A stretch of 64,000 nt of DNA from Prochlorococcus sp. AG-347-G22 (GTDB lineage Bacteria > Cyanobacteriota > Cyanobacteriia > PCC-6307 > Cyanobiaceae): NCBI GenBank assembly GCA_003281635.1, contig QCBK01000006.1, positions 1-64,000 on the forward strand, in the 5' to 3' direction. The position numbers were made by a program, and so were the translations under genes. Below are positions 1 through 8,637 of the stretch, piece by piece (position 1 is the first letter of the stretch; each line of letters starts with the position of its first letter). The notes under the pieces are model-generated. The model saw nothing but the letters and a program-made list of their open reading frames with translations, made no database searches and was not told the DNA's origin.

Positions 1-235
1 GAATGAAAAAACTTATGGAGGTTCAGGGGAAAAAATAAAATCTACTTATTTAAAGAATCTCCAATTTAGCAAACCTTGGTGGTTAGCAGGTGGAATATCA
101 ATTGAATGGATTAATGAAATTCTTACTGATATAAAACCTGATGGACTAGATATTTCAAGTAGTATTGAATTTTCTCCAGGCTTAAAAGATATTAAAAAAA
201 CAGAAGATCTTTTTAATTTTTTAAAAAGAAACTAG
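1..235 (+). CDS. trpF: Phosphoribosylanthranilate isomerase, C-terminal part
   Basis: This is the 3' end of a gene entering from the left edge, 78 codons in the frame that begins at base 2. The visible part contains the (beta/alpha)8-barrel ending typical of TrpF: YGGSGEKI, then WWLAGGIS (the phosphate-binding Gly loop), then GLDISSSIEFSPGLKD, the counterpart of the GVDVSSGVE...KD signature. The enzyme isomerises N-(5-phosphoribosyl)anthranilate in tryptophan synthesis. Its stop (233-235) interlocks with the stop of the oppositely oriented folE: the four bases 232-235 (CTAG) serve both genes. The N-terminal part lies outside the window. Confidence 0.85.
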   Translation, partial: NEKTYGGSGEKIKSTYLKNLQFSKPWWLAGGISIEWINEILTDIKPDGLDISSSIEFSPGLKDIKKTEDLFNFLKRN

Positions 236-972
236 TAATTATTAGTAGCGGACTGCTGTTTTACAAGCTCAAAAAATTCTTGTTTTAAACTTAAATCGTG
301 TCTAAAATCACCTCTAACCACAGAATTAATCATACTTGTATTTGGTTCTTTGACTCCTCTCCACTTCATACAATAATGTTGGGCCTTTACAATAATGCCC
401 AAACCCTTAGGTTCACACAGTTTTTCTATTTCATCTGCAAGGATCATTACAGCTTCTTCCTGAATATGAGGTCTTGAAAACACCCAATCAGCAACTCTCG
501 CAAATTTTGAAAGTCCTATAACTTTATTTCCAGGTTTAATACCTATCCAACACTCTCCTAGAATTGGAACTAAGTGATGTGAACATGCAGATCTTACCGA
601 AATTGGACCAACTGTATAGATCTCATCAAGATTCTTGTCATTAGGGAAACTTGTAACTTTAGGTTGTTCATGATATCTACCTTTAAAAACCTCATTGAGA
701 TACATTTTTGAAACTCTTTCAGCAGTTTCTTGAGTATTATGATCATTCTCAACATCAATCACGAGGGACTTTAGTAAGTCTTTAACTCTTGAGGCTACTT
801 CTTTTTCTAAAATTTCTAATTCACCAGGATTTATAAAATCAGAAATATTATCGTTAGCACTAAACCTTGTACCTGAATTCTTAATTCTGTCTCTAATAAT
901 TTCAGAAATTAATTTATTAGTAATCTGGTCGTCAAAGTTTCTAATATTATCGTTGGGTAATGTAGAGGTCAT
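232..972 (-). CDS. folE: GTP cyclohydrolase I
   Basis: This homodecameric zinc enzyme converts GTP to 7,8-dihydroneopterin triphosphate, the first step of folate and pterin synthesis. The 246-residue product has the zinc ligands of the family: Cys130 and His133 in the CSHH motif and Cys201 in QHYCMKWRG. The N-terminal ~60 residues are a variable helical extension, and the catalytic domain runs from about residue 60 to 240. It is the last gene of the minus-strand run and converges on trpF with overlapping stops. A plausible sigma70-type promoter lies about 65-90 bp upstream (1035-1063). A pterin-4a-carbinolamine dehydratase gene is elsewhere in the window (41959). Confidence 0.93.
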   Translation of the reverse strand: MTSTLPNDNIRNFDDQITNKLISEIIRDRIKNSGTRFSANDNISDFINPGELEILEKEVASRVKDLLKSLVIDVENDHNTQETAERVSKMYLNEVFKGRYHEQPKVTSFPNDKNLDEIYTVGPISVRSACSHHLVPILGECWIGIKPGNKVIGLSKFARVADWVFSRPHIQEEAVMILADEIEKLCEPKGLGIIVKAQHYCMKWRGVKEPNTSMINSVVRGDFRHDLSLKQEFFELVKQQSATNNY

Positions 973-1034
973 AAAATTCTAAACAGAAAATTGTATGCAA
1001 CTTAATTAACTGTATCTTCCAAAGCTTAATTGCT

Positions 1035-1063
1035 AATATACTATATCACATTCTCTTGTTCAA
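1035..1063 (-). promoter_or_regulatory. Candidate folE promoter (TTGAAC-17-TATATT)
   Basis: On the minus strand a TTGAAC box (1058-1063) is followed after exactly 17 bases by TATATT (1035-1040). This would give a 5' leader of about 55 bases before the folE start at 972. The assignment rests on box spacing only, in an AT-rich background where chance matches are common. Confidence 0.35.
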
Positions 1064-1124
1064 TCGGGTTCAAATAGCACTAAAAAAAATCACTGTTTTA
1101 AGATTAATCAGATAAACAGAATGT

Positions 1125-1832
1125 TTAAAAGGCTCCGCCAGAAGGCATCAAAGTCAAGTCTTCGATCAATTGTGATTCAGGTTTTTGAGCCATGTAGAGA
1201 ATAGTTTCTGATACCTCCTTTGAGGAGAGCATAGAAGTTCTATCAAAATCAGAATTGATTGATTCGGAGTCCCAAAGAGGAGTATTTACTGAACCAAGAG
1301 TTATTGTGCACGCTCTTATTGAATTAGATCTCTCCTCCTCCCTCAAGCATTTAGTAAACATAGCTAGTGCAGATTTTGAAACACAATAAGCTCCCCATTG
1401 GGGGAATGCATTATAAGAGGCATGACTACTGACATTAATAACTAAACCACCATTTTCCCTCATTTGAGGAATTATTGAGTTGCAAATTTGAAAAACGCTT
1501 GTGAGGTTTATTTGAATAGTCTGTTCCCATTGACCTAATTCCATTTCAACTAAAGGGCCATTAAATGCGCAACCGGCATTATTTATCAATACTGAAGGAC
1601 ACCCATACTTCTCAATTGCCTCTTTAACACAATGCTCTATTTCTTGGGGATTAGATAAATCACATTTTACTAGGTTAATTTTTGATTTAGTGGTCAGCAG
1701 TTCGCTCTTTAGTTTCTCCATTAAATCCATATTTCTGGAGAGTAAAATTAAATCCCAGCCAGCATTGGCAAAAGTAATCGCGGTAGATCTACCAATACCT
1801 TTCGTAGCACCCGTTATAAAAGCTAGTTTCAA
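1125..1832 (-). CDS. Short-chain dehydrogenase/reductase (SDR)
   Basis: This is a classical SDR of about 235 residues using NAD(P)(H); the substrate is unknown. Visible motifs, numbered from the chosen start, are the TGATKGIG cofactor-binding loop (residues 7-14), NNAG (84-87), the catalytic Ser136 in NVSS, and the Tyr149-x-x-x-Lys153 dyad in YCVSK. I chose the TTG at 1832 because the Rossmann strand KLAFITG begins there, one base after the accA stop. The same frame is open up to a TTG at 1874, but those codons would lie inside accA and add a non-family N-terminus. It is transcribed with accA. Confidence 0.8.
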   Translation of the reverse strand: MKLAFITGATKGIGRSTAITFANAGWDLILLSRNMDLMEKLKSELLTTKSKINLVKCDLSNPQEIEHCVKEAIEKYGCPSVLINNAGCAFNGPLVEMELGQWEQTIQINLTSVFQICNSIIPQMRENGGLVINVSSHASYNAFPQWGAYCVSKSALAMFTKCLREEERSNSIRACTITLGSVNTPLWDSESINSDFDRTSMLSSKEVSETILYMAQKPESQLIEDLTLMPSGGAF

Positions 1833-1833
1833 G

Positions 1834-2841
1834 TTATTCAGTTTTTTGGGGGATTTCACTATAAATCTCTTCAATATTATTCGCTTCGATAAACTTTCCT
1901 AAAACCCTAAACTTTTTGTATCTTTCCTCAATTAATTCTTCTTCAGTCATTTGCAGTAAAGCGTTAAGGTGTTTCTCAATAGCCTCTTTTAGTGTGTTAC
2001 CAGCATCTAAAGGAGCCCAATTATTCCCACCTGAAGGTTCTGGTAATACCTCATCTATTATACCTAATTTAAGTAAATCTTTTCCTGTGATTTTAAGTGC
2101 AGATGCAGCTTCTGGGGCCTTTGCAGCATCTCTCCACAAAATTGATGCACATGCTTCTGGACTAGCAACTGTGTAAACACTGTGTTCAAACATTAGTAGC
2201 CTATCAGCAACACCTATTCCAAGTGCTCCTCCAGAACCTCCTTCTCCAATGACAGTAGCCACAATTGGAACTTTCAATCCAAACATCTCTCGAAGGTTTC
2301 TTGCAATCGCTTCACCTTGACCTTGTTCTTCAGCTTTTAAACCAGCATAAGCTCCAGGAGTATCAATAAATGTAAGAATTGGCAAAGAAAATCTATTTGC
2401 ATGCTGCATTAATCTAAGAGCTTTTCTGTAACCTCCTGGTTTTGCCATCCCAAAGTTTCTTACTACATTTTCTTTTGTGTCCCTTCCTTTCTGATGCCCT
2501 AACATCAAAACTGGTCTATTATTTATCGAACCTATCCCCCCAATTAGTGCCATATCATCCCCACCATTTCTGTCACCATGTAATTCTATCCAGTCATCAC
2601 AAAACATTTGAACAAAATCCAAAGTACTAGGTCTTTGGGGATGTCTGGCTACCTGAATCTTTTGAGCAGGGGTGAGAGATTTAAATATTTCTTCTCTTCT
2701 CCTAGCAGCTAAGGTTTCAAGCTGCAGAAGCTGTTGACTAACATCTACTTCTGAATCTCGAGCTAATTCCTTAATTTGCTCTATCTGCTTCTCAAGCTCA
2801 ACAAGAGGCTTTTCAAAGTCAAGGAGGTAACGTTTAGCCAT
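1834..2841 (-). CDS. accA: Acetyl-CoA carboxylase carboxyltransferase subunit alpha
   Basis: AccA with AccD transfers the carboxyl group from biotin-BCCP to acetyl-CoA, the committed step of fatty-acid synthesis. The 335-residue protein is slightly longer than the E. coli subunit (319). It has an N-terminal coiled-coil segment (about 10-55) and the crotonase-like carboxyltransferase core with [19 protein letters not shown], the oxyanion-hole region [12 protein letters not shown], and [10 protein letters not shown]. It begins 3 bp after the aar stop, so it is very probably cotranscribed with the alkane genes. That links precursor supply to hydrocarbon synthesis. Confidence 0.95.
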   Translation of the reverse strand: MAKRYLLDFEKPLVELEKQIEQIKELARDSEVDVSQQLLQLETLAARRREEIFKSLTPAQKIQVARHPQRPSTLDFVQMFCDDWIELHGDRNGGDDMALIGGIGSINNRPVLMLGHQKGRDTKENVVRNFGMAKPGGYRKALRLMQHANRFSLPILTFIDTPGAYAGLKAEEQGQGEAIARNLREMFGLKVPIVATVIGEGGSGGALGIGVADRLLMFEHSVYTVASPEACASILWRDAAKAPEAASALKITGKDLLKLGIIDEVLPEPSGGNNWAPLDAGNTLKEAIEKHLNALLQMTEEELIEERYKKFRVLGKFIEANNIEEIYSEIPQKTE

Positions 2842-2844
2842 AAT

Positions 2845-3885
2845 TTAAACAGTTAATACGTTAGATTGCTTATCAAGTCCAATCGCAGAAAAACCATGCT
2901 TTAAAGATGCTTCTCCAATAAACTCCATCTTTTCAAGGGAAATGTTATTTCTTCCCCAACTAAAGTTTGTATGACACTTTTCAAATTCTAAAATCATAGC
3001 TTCTGCAAAGCAAGCAAACATCTCTCGCTGAGGGTTTTGCATTTCCGCAAGTTCCATCATATTCCAACCAATATCATTGAAAAACTCTACTATACCTCCT
3101 TTTAAAACATGAATATTTTCACCCTGAAACTTCTCATCAAGATTTTTGGGGTATCCGCCATCAATCATTAAACATGGTTTTTTTAAGTTATCTTTATCAA
3201 TTTCAATAGTTTTAGGCATACTTGCAACCCATACAACAATATCTGCCTGAGGCAATGCTTCATTTAAGCTTGTTACGGTGCCACCATCTAATTCTTTTTG
3301 TAACAGCGCTAGTGGTTCTTGTTGTCTTGCTACCATAAGAAGTTCTGAAATCCCAGTTTTATTGATAAGCCATCTACAAACAGCACTACCAATATCACCT
3401 GTAGCACCAATTACGGCAACAGTCGCTTTTTTAAGGTCTATCCCAATGCGAGGCGCATTTATTTCTAGTTGCTTACAAATGACCCAGGCGGTATGAGTAT
3501 TGCCAGTAGTAAACCTTTCCCACTCTAATGAAGTATTTCTAATTTGTTTATGCTGTAGAAGATTAAAATTCTCAAAAATAATAGAAGTAAACCCTCCTAA
3601 AGCGGTAATGTTAATGCCTTTTTTCTGAGCTAGTTCCATAGCATTTAGTACTTTTCTTCTAGCCGTTTTAAACCTAGAAAGCATTTCAGGAACAAAGCAC
3701 GAATCTATATAAGAACCTTCAATAGATATTCCAGTAGCACTCTTAACTTCTACATTTTCAACGAGCTGAGGAGGGGCAGTACACCAAACATCCAAGTCTC
3801 CATCAGCAATATGATCAAAGCCTAACATCGAAGCTTTTCTTTTTGCATCTTCAAAACTGGTTGAGTGGCCTATTAACCCAAACAT
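2845..3885 (-). CDS. aar: Long-chain acyl-ACP reductase, fatty aldehyde-forming
   Basis: AAR reduces acyl-ACP to fatty aldehyde with NADPH and feeds the aldehyde-deformylating oxygenase encoded just upstream. The 346-residue length is that of the cyanobacterial family. Visible are the cofactor-binding GATGDIGS loop (residues 160-167), the conserved [12 protein letters not shown] stretch (97-108), and the segment [16 protein letters not shown]. In that segment Cys292 aligns with the acyl-thioester cysteine reported for Synechococcus AAR. It lies 108 bp downstream of ado and 3 bp before accA, all on the same strand. Confidence 0.93.
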   Translation of the reverse strand: MFGLIGHSTSFEDAKRKASMLGFDHIADGDLDVWCTAPPQLVENVEVKSATGISIEGSYIDSCFVPEMLSRFKTARRKVLNAMELAQKKGINITALGGFTSIIFENFNLLQHKQIRNTSLEWERFTTGNTHTAWVICKQLEINAPRIGIDLKKATVAVIGATGDIGSAVCRWLINKTGISELLMVARQQEPLALLQKELDGGTVTSLNEALPQADIVVWVASMPKTIEIDKDNLKKPCLMIDGGYPKNLDEKFQGENIHVLKGGIVEFFNDIGWNMMELAEMQNPQREMFACFAEAMILEFEKCHTNFSWGRNNISLEKMEFIGEASLKHGFSAIGLDKQSNVLTV

Positions 3886-3993
3886 TTAAAATTTATAAAT
3901 GGTATCTATACGATGTTATGAACAATAGCACAGAGTTAACTACTTAAATAGGATTGATTAATTATTAAAAGCCTTAATTAATTAGAAATCTAA

Positions 3994-4722
3994 TTAGACG
4001 ATAGCTGCCATAGCCATTCTTGCAATTTCTCTATTATCTAGACCTATTTCCATCAATGTATCTTGATAAGCAATCATAAATTCTTCCATTAACTCTTCCT
4101 TGTCCATAGCTAAAACTGATGCGTCATCTGCAACTTCATCTAACATCTTTTTAATTAACGGAAGATTAACCTTATTAGCTTCTATTAATTCCTCTTTACA
4201 AGTAGATAGATTCTCTTTAAGCCACTCCTGACCATAATTTAAATGAAGATATTCATCTTTGACAACTCCCTCTGTAATTTTTTTTGCAAAAGGATCCGCG
4301 ACTCTTATGTAAACGTTATAAGCAGAAATTGCAAATGCTTCAATTAAGATGGCTTGTATTAGAAGACATGTAGTTAAATTTCCTTTTTCAAGAGCAACTT
4401 GAAAATTACCATGTAATTTAGAGAAGAATTTTTTAGCAAATTCCATATCAGCAACTACACCTAAATTTCTTCCACATGCAGTAAAGCCTTTTTTATGCTT
4501 CATTTCCATTCTCGCCAATTTAGTTAACTCCTCTAACTCATTTGGAATTAAAGTTGCTATTGAAATGTAGTTATCATGGGCCTCTTGCTCTCCCTCTATA
4601 ACAATTGCATTTATTCTGCTGTATGCATCCTTATAAGAATCTGTAGTGAAGTCGGGTAAATCTAAAGAAATCGGATTAGTCGATTCTTCAATAGTTTTTT
4701 TATTTGATTCTAGAGTTTGCAT
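3994..4722 (-). CDS. ado: Aldehyde-deformylating oxygenase (alkane synthase)
   Basis: This ferritin-like di-iron enzyme turns fatty aldehydes into alkanes (mostly C15/C17) plus formate. I start it at the internal ATG at 4722 (MQTLESNKK, 242 residues) rather than the in-frame ATG at 4749. With that start the ligands Glu45, Glu73, His76, Glu128, Glu157 and His160 fall at the numbering known for the Prochlorococcus MIT9313 enzyme, and a TATAAT box at 4762-4767 leaves a usable leader. Signature stretches are INAIVIEGEQEAHDNY, MEMKHKKGFTACGRNLG and VVKDEYLHLNYG. It pairs with aar downstream. Confidence 0.95.
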   Translation of the reverse strand: MQTLESNKKTIEESTNPISLDLPDFTTDSYKDAYSRINAIVIEGEQEAHDNYISIATLIPNELEELTKLARMEMKHKKGFTACGRNLGVVADMEFAKKFFSKLHGNFQVALEKGNLTTCLLIQAILIEAFAISAYNVYIRVADPFAKKITEGVVKDEYLHLNYGQEWLKENLSTCKEELIEANKVNLPLIKKMLDEVADDASVLAMDKEELMEEFMIAYQDTLMEIGLDNREIARMAMAAIV

Positions 4723-4761
4723 GTCAGTAATCTTTAGCTCATTATGCATGAATATTACATT

Positions 4762-4767
4762 ATTATA
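4762..4767 (-). promoter_or_regulatory. Candidate -10 box for ado (TATAAT)
   Basis: A consensus TATAAT on the minus strand predicts transcription starting near 4755. That is about 33 bases before the ATG at 4722 and only about 6 before the ATG at 4749, which favours the shorter ADO. No convincing -35 box is visible. Confidence 0.4.
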
Positions 4768-4833
4768 GAGAGTTTATTTAAATATCATGAAAATAGTTTC
4801 AATTGTTAAGTCACATTTTTTACTTAAACTTAT

Positions 4834-5628
4834 TTAAGAATTGTATGGCCAATCTGATTGCATCAGATTCATAATCAATTTGAACCAATGATTAATCAAT
4901 AATTCCTTTAAATTTTTTCCTAAAGACTCGTTTGCTCCTCTACTATCTCCAATAACACCTGATTTACTGAAGTCGTCAGTAAGCCAAGCAGTAGGCGCAT
5001 TGCCCTCTAAACTCCAACCTTCTGGGATCTGTCCTTTAATTCCTTCATTTGGGCGTTCATAACCTACTAATTCTGGTTTCAAAGCCAGCATTAAACTTGT
5101 TTCAGCTAAAGAAGCATGAAGCCCATCCTCAATCTCAGTTTTTGTTAACAATTCGCTCAATCCATTCACGCCACTCCATAAGAAACAAGGGAAAACTGCC
5201 ATCCCTGGCGCAACACTTCTTAGCTCTCTTGCAGCTGTATTTAATAGTGAAATTTGACCTCCATGTCCATTGATTAATATCAATCTTTTAAAACCCATTT
5301 CAGATAATTGAATTCCGACTTCCTTTATCATTGAGGTTATTAAATTTGAGGAAAGTGAAATTGTCCCGGCGAAACCCTTATGTTCTGGAGAAAAACCAAT
5401 ATATTGGGTTGGAAGTTTTTTTAATGGAATATCGGCAGAGCATAATTTAAAAACTTCGCTAATAATTTCGTCAACAAAAATACTGTCTGTAGCAAGAGGC
5501 AAATGCGGCCCATGTTGCTCAACAGCGCCGAATGGCCAAATCACTGTTGATCTTTTGTTTTTTGCAACACACTCAATTTCTTGCCAATTTAAATATTCAA
5601 ATTTATTAGGTATTGGTTTAAAGTTCAT
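4834..5628 (-). CDS. Creatininase-family amidohydrolase
   Basis: This 264-residue member of the creatininase metal-hydrolase superfamily has the expected metal-binding motifs: FGAVEQHGPHLPLATD (Glu37, His39, Asp48), LINGHGG (His122) and HASLAETS (His171, Glu176). Family members hydrolyse cyclic or linear amides, including creatinine and the formamide in riboflavin/F420-type pathways. The physiological substrate here cannot be read from the sequence, and creatinine is unlikely in an oligotrophic cyanobacterium. It is the first gene of the minus-strand run that continues with ado and is divergent from rps1b across 66 bp. Confidence 0.85.
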   Translation of the reverse strand: MNFKPIPNKFEYLNWQEIECVAKNKRSTVIWPFGAVEQHGPHLPLATDSIFVDEIISEVFKLCSADIPLKKLPTQYIGFSPEHKGFAGTISLSSNLITSMIKEVGIQLSEMGFKRLILINGHGGQISLLNTAARELRSVAPGMAVFPCFLWSGVNGLSELLTKTEIEDGLHASLAETSLMLALKPELVGYERPNEGIKGQIPEGWSLEGNAPTAWLTDDFSKSGVIGDSRGANESLGKNLKELLINHWFKLIMNLMQSDWPYNS

Positions 5629-5694
5629 TAATTTTAATTTTGAGTAGTAACATTTAGAATATGTTAATAATTAATTATTCTTATTTTACCAACG

Positions 5695-6924
5695 ATGGGA
5701 GTCAGTAATAAAAATGCCCAAGATAATTTGCAAGCAAAGGGCAATAAAAAAGATCTTAAAAAACCTCTTCAGGTACTTCACATAAGCAAGAAAGATACTC
5801 AAAAGAAATCTCAAGAAATATCGAATGAGCAAACCAATTTACAAGAAGAAATTAAAAAACAAAATATTGCAATCAAACCTCAAATCATTAATGGTGATTC
5901 ATTAAAAGAAAGTGATTACAGTAACGAAAAGACAAAGGATTTTGATATTCCTCAACAAGATTTAACTCAACAAGACTTAAATAGACCCCTTAATTTTTCT
6001 GATCAAAATACAGATTTTCAATTAGAAAGAACAGTTGATGAATTCGATTTTGATGAAAGTGCTTTTTTGGAGGCTTTAAATGCAAATGAGCCAATTGGGA
6101 CTACTGGAGAAACAATTTCAGGTAAGGTTATAGCAATTGAGAGTGATGGATTATATGTTGACATTGGTGGAAAAGCACCTGGGTATATGCCCAAAAAAGA
6201 ATGTGGTTTGGGTGTCATAACTAACTTTAAAGAAAAGTTTTCTTTAGGACTTGAAATGGAAGTTTTGGTTATTAAAGAACAAAATGCTGATGGGATGGTA
6301 ACAGTGAGCGCTAGGGCATTAATTCTTAGGCAAAGTTGGGAGAAAGTATCAAATTCAGCAAAAAGTGGAGAATTAATTAACGTTCTAATCAATGGATTTA
6401 ATAGAGGGGGACTTACTTGTGATGTAGATGGATTAAGAGGATTCATCCCAAGATCTCAACTTGAAGATGGTCAAGATTATCAATCTTTTGTTGGCAAAAG
6501 TCTAAAAGTTGCGTTTCTTGAGGTTAATCCAGAATCTAGAAAATTAGTTCTTTCTGAAAAGAAAGCATCATTAGTCTCTAAACTTACAAGTCTAAAATTA
6601 GGGCAATTAATTGAGGGAGAAGTTTTAGCTGTAAAACCATATGGCTTTTTTATAGATTTAGGTGGAGCTAGTGGACTTCTTCATCAATCCTCGTTAACAA
6701 ATGGATCGATTCGTTCTTTAAGAGAAGTTTTTAGAGAAGGGGAAATTATAAAAGCTTTAATATCTGAAATTGACCTCGAGAAAGGGCGCATTGGTCTCAA
6801 TACAGCACTCCTAGAAAACTCTGCGGGAGAATTAATTATTGATAAACAAAAAGTTATGCAAGAAGCCACAGAGAGAGCACTAAAAACTAAAGCACTCTTT
6901 GATAAAAAAGAACAAGATAAATGA
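5695..6924 (+). CDS. rps1b: S1-domain RNA-binding protein, ribosomal protein S1 homologue B
   Basis: The product has 409 residues. An N-terminal ~130-residue Lys/Gln/Asp-rich, low-complexity region is followed by three S1 (OB-fold) RNA-binding repeats at about 138-207, 225-290 and 303-372, and a short charged tail. The first and third repeats carry the classic G(x)VxxIxxxGxxVDIGG / GFFIDLGG pattern, and the second is divergent. The organisation matches the cyanobacterial 'S1 homologue B', a second S1 protein distinct from the canonical Rps1. Its stop overlaps the start of the Tab2-like gene (ATGA), indicating translational coupling. Probable role: mRNA binding in translation. Confidence 0.8.
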   Translation: MGVSNKNAQDNLQAKGNKKDLKKPLQVLHISKKDTQKKSQEISNEQTNLQEEIKKQNIAIKPQIINGDSLKESDYSNEKTKDFDIPQQDLTQQDLNRPLNFSDQNTDFQLERTVDEFDFDESAFLEALNANEPIGTTGETISGKVIAIESDGLYVDIGGKAPGYMPKKECGLGVITNFKEKFSLGLEMEVLVIKEQNADGMVTVSARALILRQSWEKVSNSAKSGELINVLINGFNRGGLTCDVDGLRGFIPRSQLEDGQDYQSFVGKSLKVAFLEVNPESRKLVLSEKKASLVSKLTSLKLGQLIEGEVLAVKPYGFFIDLGGASGLLHQSSLTNGSIRSLREVFREGEIIKALISEIDLEKGRIGLNTALLENSAGELIIDKQKVMQEATERALKTKALFDKKEQDK

Positions 6925-7826
6925 ACATCAATAAAAAAATTGAGTCAAGTATTAAATTAAAAATTTCAGATTGGGAATTAGACTTTTACTCAAGACCAAT
7001 TATTGAACCAAGTGGAAAAAAAAGGTGGGAGTTAATTATTTGCTCTACAAGGAGTTATAAGACAGAAGGCATCTTTCTTTGGAATAAAAAATGCCCTGCC
7101 AATGAAGTTAACTCAGTATGGCTTACCAAAGCACTAAATGAAGCAATAACTGAAGCAAAAAAACAAGGGTGGGAGAAACCTTCAATAGTTCGATTCTGGA
7201 GGTCGTCAATGAAATCGATCATTAAAAAATCTCTTGAGGCCATTAGTATTGAGGCAATTGTAAGTAGGAGAACTTACGATTTATTAGATAGAATCGAATT
7301 TCTTGAAAACGAGATTTATCCAAAGGAAAAAGGTTATGTAAAAGGCGTATTAGCCCCTACTTTTACTTCTAAAATGGAAAATTCTCCTCAACCTCTGCCA
7401 GAAGCAGTAAGGGGAGATGCTCTAACTATCTCTGAGATATCGATTGGCGAATTAAAATCAGCAGAAAATTGGCCTATAGAATTTGGAGATATTTTCCCAA
7501 TTCAGCAACATTTAGATGATAACCACTTAGTTCCTGGATTAAGACTTTTTAGCAAAGATAGATCTTTAGCACTTTCTGCTTGGTTCAGTTGTTTAGAACC
7601 TATTAAATTAGTCATCAATAAGAACCAACTCATACTTGAAGCTTCAGAAGACGATAAGTGGTTAGTAACAGATTTGCCCGAAAAAGATGCAAACATTTTA
7701 AGTGCAAAATTCTTAGAGAATAAAAAAAATTCTTTTGGTTATCAATTTATTTCCATACAGTCAACGCCATATGTCGAAAAATTTGCAGGATTCTGGATTT
7801 TGAGAGATATTGAATTAATTTCATAA
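6921..7826 (+). CDS. Tab2/Atab2-like RNA-binding protein (DUF1092)
   Basis: This 301-residue protein shows the N-terminal signature of the Tab2 family, WELDFYSRPIIEPSGKKRWEL, and the middle KPSIVRFWRSSMKSIIKKSLEAI block. In algae and plants Tab2/ATAB2 binds RNA and promotes translation of photosystem reaction-centre mRNAs; cyanobacterial homologues are less characterised. Its start codon overlaps the rps1b stop by 4 bp, so two RNA-binding translation factors are made from one message. The yfiH gene follows after 22 bp. Confidence 0.82.
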   Translation: MNINKKIESSIKLKISDWELDFYSRPIIEPSGKKRWELIICSTRSYKTEGIFLWNKKCPANEVNSVWLTKALNEAITEAKKQGWEKPSIVRFWRSSMKSIIKKSLEAISIEAIVSRRTYDLLDRIEFLENEIYPKEKGYVKGVLAPTFTSKMENSPQPLPEAVRGDALTISEISIGELKSAENWPIEFGDIFPIQQHLDDNHLVPGLRLFSKDRSLALSAWFSCLEPIKLVINKNQLILEASEDDKWLVTDLPEKDANILSAKFLENKKNSFGYQFISIQSTPYVEKFAGFWILRDIELIS

Positions 7827-7834
7827 ATTCATTT

Positions 7835-7840
7835 AAGGAG
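7835..7840 (+). promoter_or_regulatory. Shine-Dalgarno sequence placing an AUU start for yfiH
   Basis: A perfect AAGGAG lies 8 bases before the ATT at 7849. Good Shine-Dalgarno motifs are uncommon in this window, and this one points to a codon that is not ATG, GTG or TTG. It starts within the in-frame stop TAA (7834-7836), so the coding frame cannot extend further upstream. Confidence 0.6.
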
Positions 7841-7848
7841 AAGAAACT

Positions 7849-8637
7849 ATTTCTTATAAAGAAATATATTTTTTAAAATCTGAAATTTTTATTCAAAACA
7901 AAAAATTTGAATATTATTCATCACCTATCCTTAGTCAAAATAACTTTAAACATGCATTTTTTACGAAGTCAAGCCATGAGAACTTTCTTCAATTATTGGG
8001 GAATCATTTTAATGAAAATTACATAAATTGTGTCTCCAATCAAATTCACAGTAATGTCATTGTCTTTGGATCACTTTCTCAAGAGGGGATTAAGACTGAT
8101 GCAGATGGTCTTATTGGAAATAAATCTAATCAAAACCTATGGATTTACACAGCTGATTGCATGCCAATATTTTTTGCCGATAAAAGGACAAGAAATGTAG
8201 CAGCCTTACATTGCGGAAGAAGAGGTTTAGAAAAAAAAATAATAAAAAATCTAGTTAAAATTTTCGATAATTTTGGGACATCTAGAGATGATTTACTTGT
8301 TGCCATAGGACCAGCAATTTCGAAGGAACATTATCTTGTTGATAAATTGACATTCAAAGAATTTTATAGAAAGGCCGAAAACAAAAAAATTACGTTGAAT
8401 TTGACTAAAACTGAAAAAGATCTTTGTTTTAGTGATACAAATTACTTCGAAGAGCAAAACTTAAATCAACTTGATCTCAAAAAGTCTGCATATAGACAAC
8501 TTTTAAGTGAGAACATTCCTAATACAAATATAGACATTTCAAACTTATGCACATTCAAATTTAAAAATGAATTTAATTCCTGGAGAAAAAACAAAACAAT
8601 CTCGAGGCAATGGAATTTAATTTGCTCAAAAAGATAG
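7849..8637 (+). CDS. YfiH/LACC1-type (laccase-domain, purine nucleoside phosphorylase-like) protein
   Basis: This is a polyphenol-oxidase/YfiH family protein, now known mainly as a zinc-dependent purine nucleoside phosphorylase or adenosine deaminase. Counting from the ATT at 7849 (262 residues), the active-site residues are His67 (NQIHSN), Cys104 (TADCMPIFF) and His121 (ALHCGRRG). These match the E. coli YfiH positions 71/107/124 almost exactly. The frame has no ATG, GTG, TTG or CTG between the upstream stop and the TTG at 7996. Starting at 7996 would remove 49 residues, including the conserved HAFFTKSS segment. The gene abuts the next one stop-to-stop. Confidence 0.75.
   Translation: MSYKEIYFLKSEIFIQNKKFEYYSSPILSQNNFKHAFFTKSSHENFLQLLGNHFNENYINCVSNQIHSNVIVFGSLSQEGIKTDADGLIGNKSNQNLWIYTADCMPIFFADKRTRNVAALHCGRRGLEKKIIKNLVKIFDNFGTSRDDLLVAIGPAISKEHYLVDKLTFKEFYRKAENKKITLNLTKTEKDLCFSDTNYFEEQNLNQLDLKKSAYRQLLSENIPNTNIDISNLCTFKFKNEFNSWRKNKTISRQWNLICSKR

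Noticed and set aside
1834-1874. SDR start at TTG 1874, giving a 249-residue protein overlapping accA by 41 bp
   Set aside because: The extra residues do not resemble the SDR family. A TTG directly after the accA stop (1832) puts the Rossmann fold at the normal position.
4723-4749. Longer ADO starting at the ATG at 4749
   Set aside because: The shorter start restores the known iron-ligand numbering and gives a better distance from the TATAAT box.
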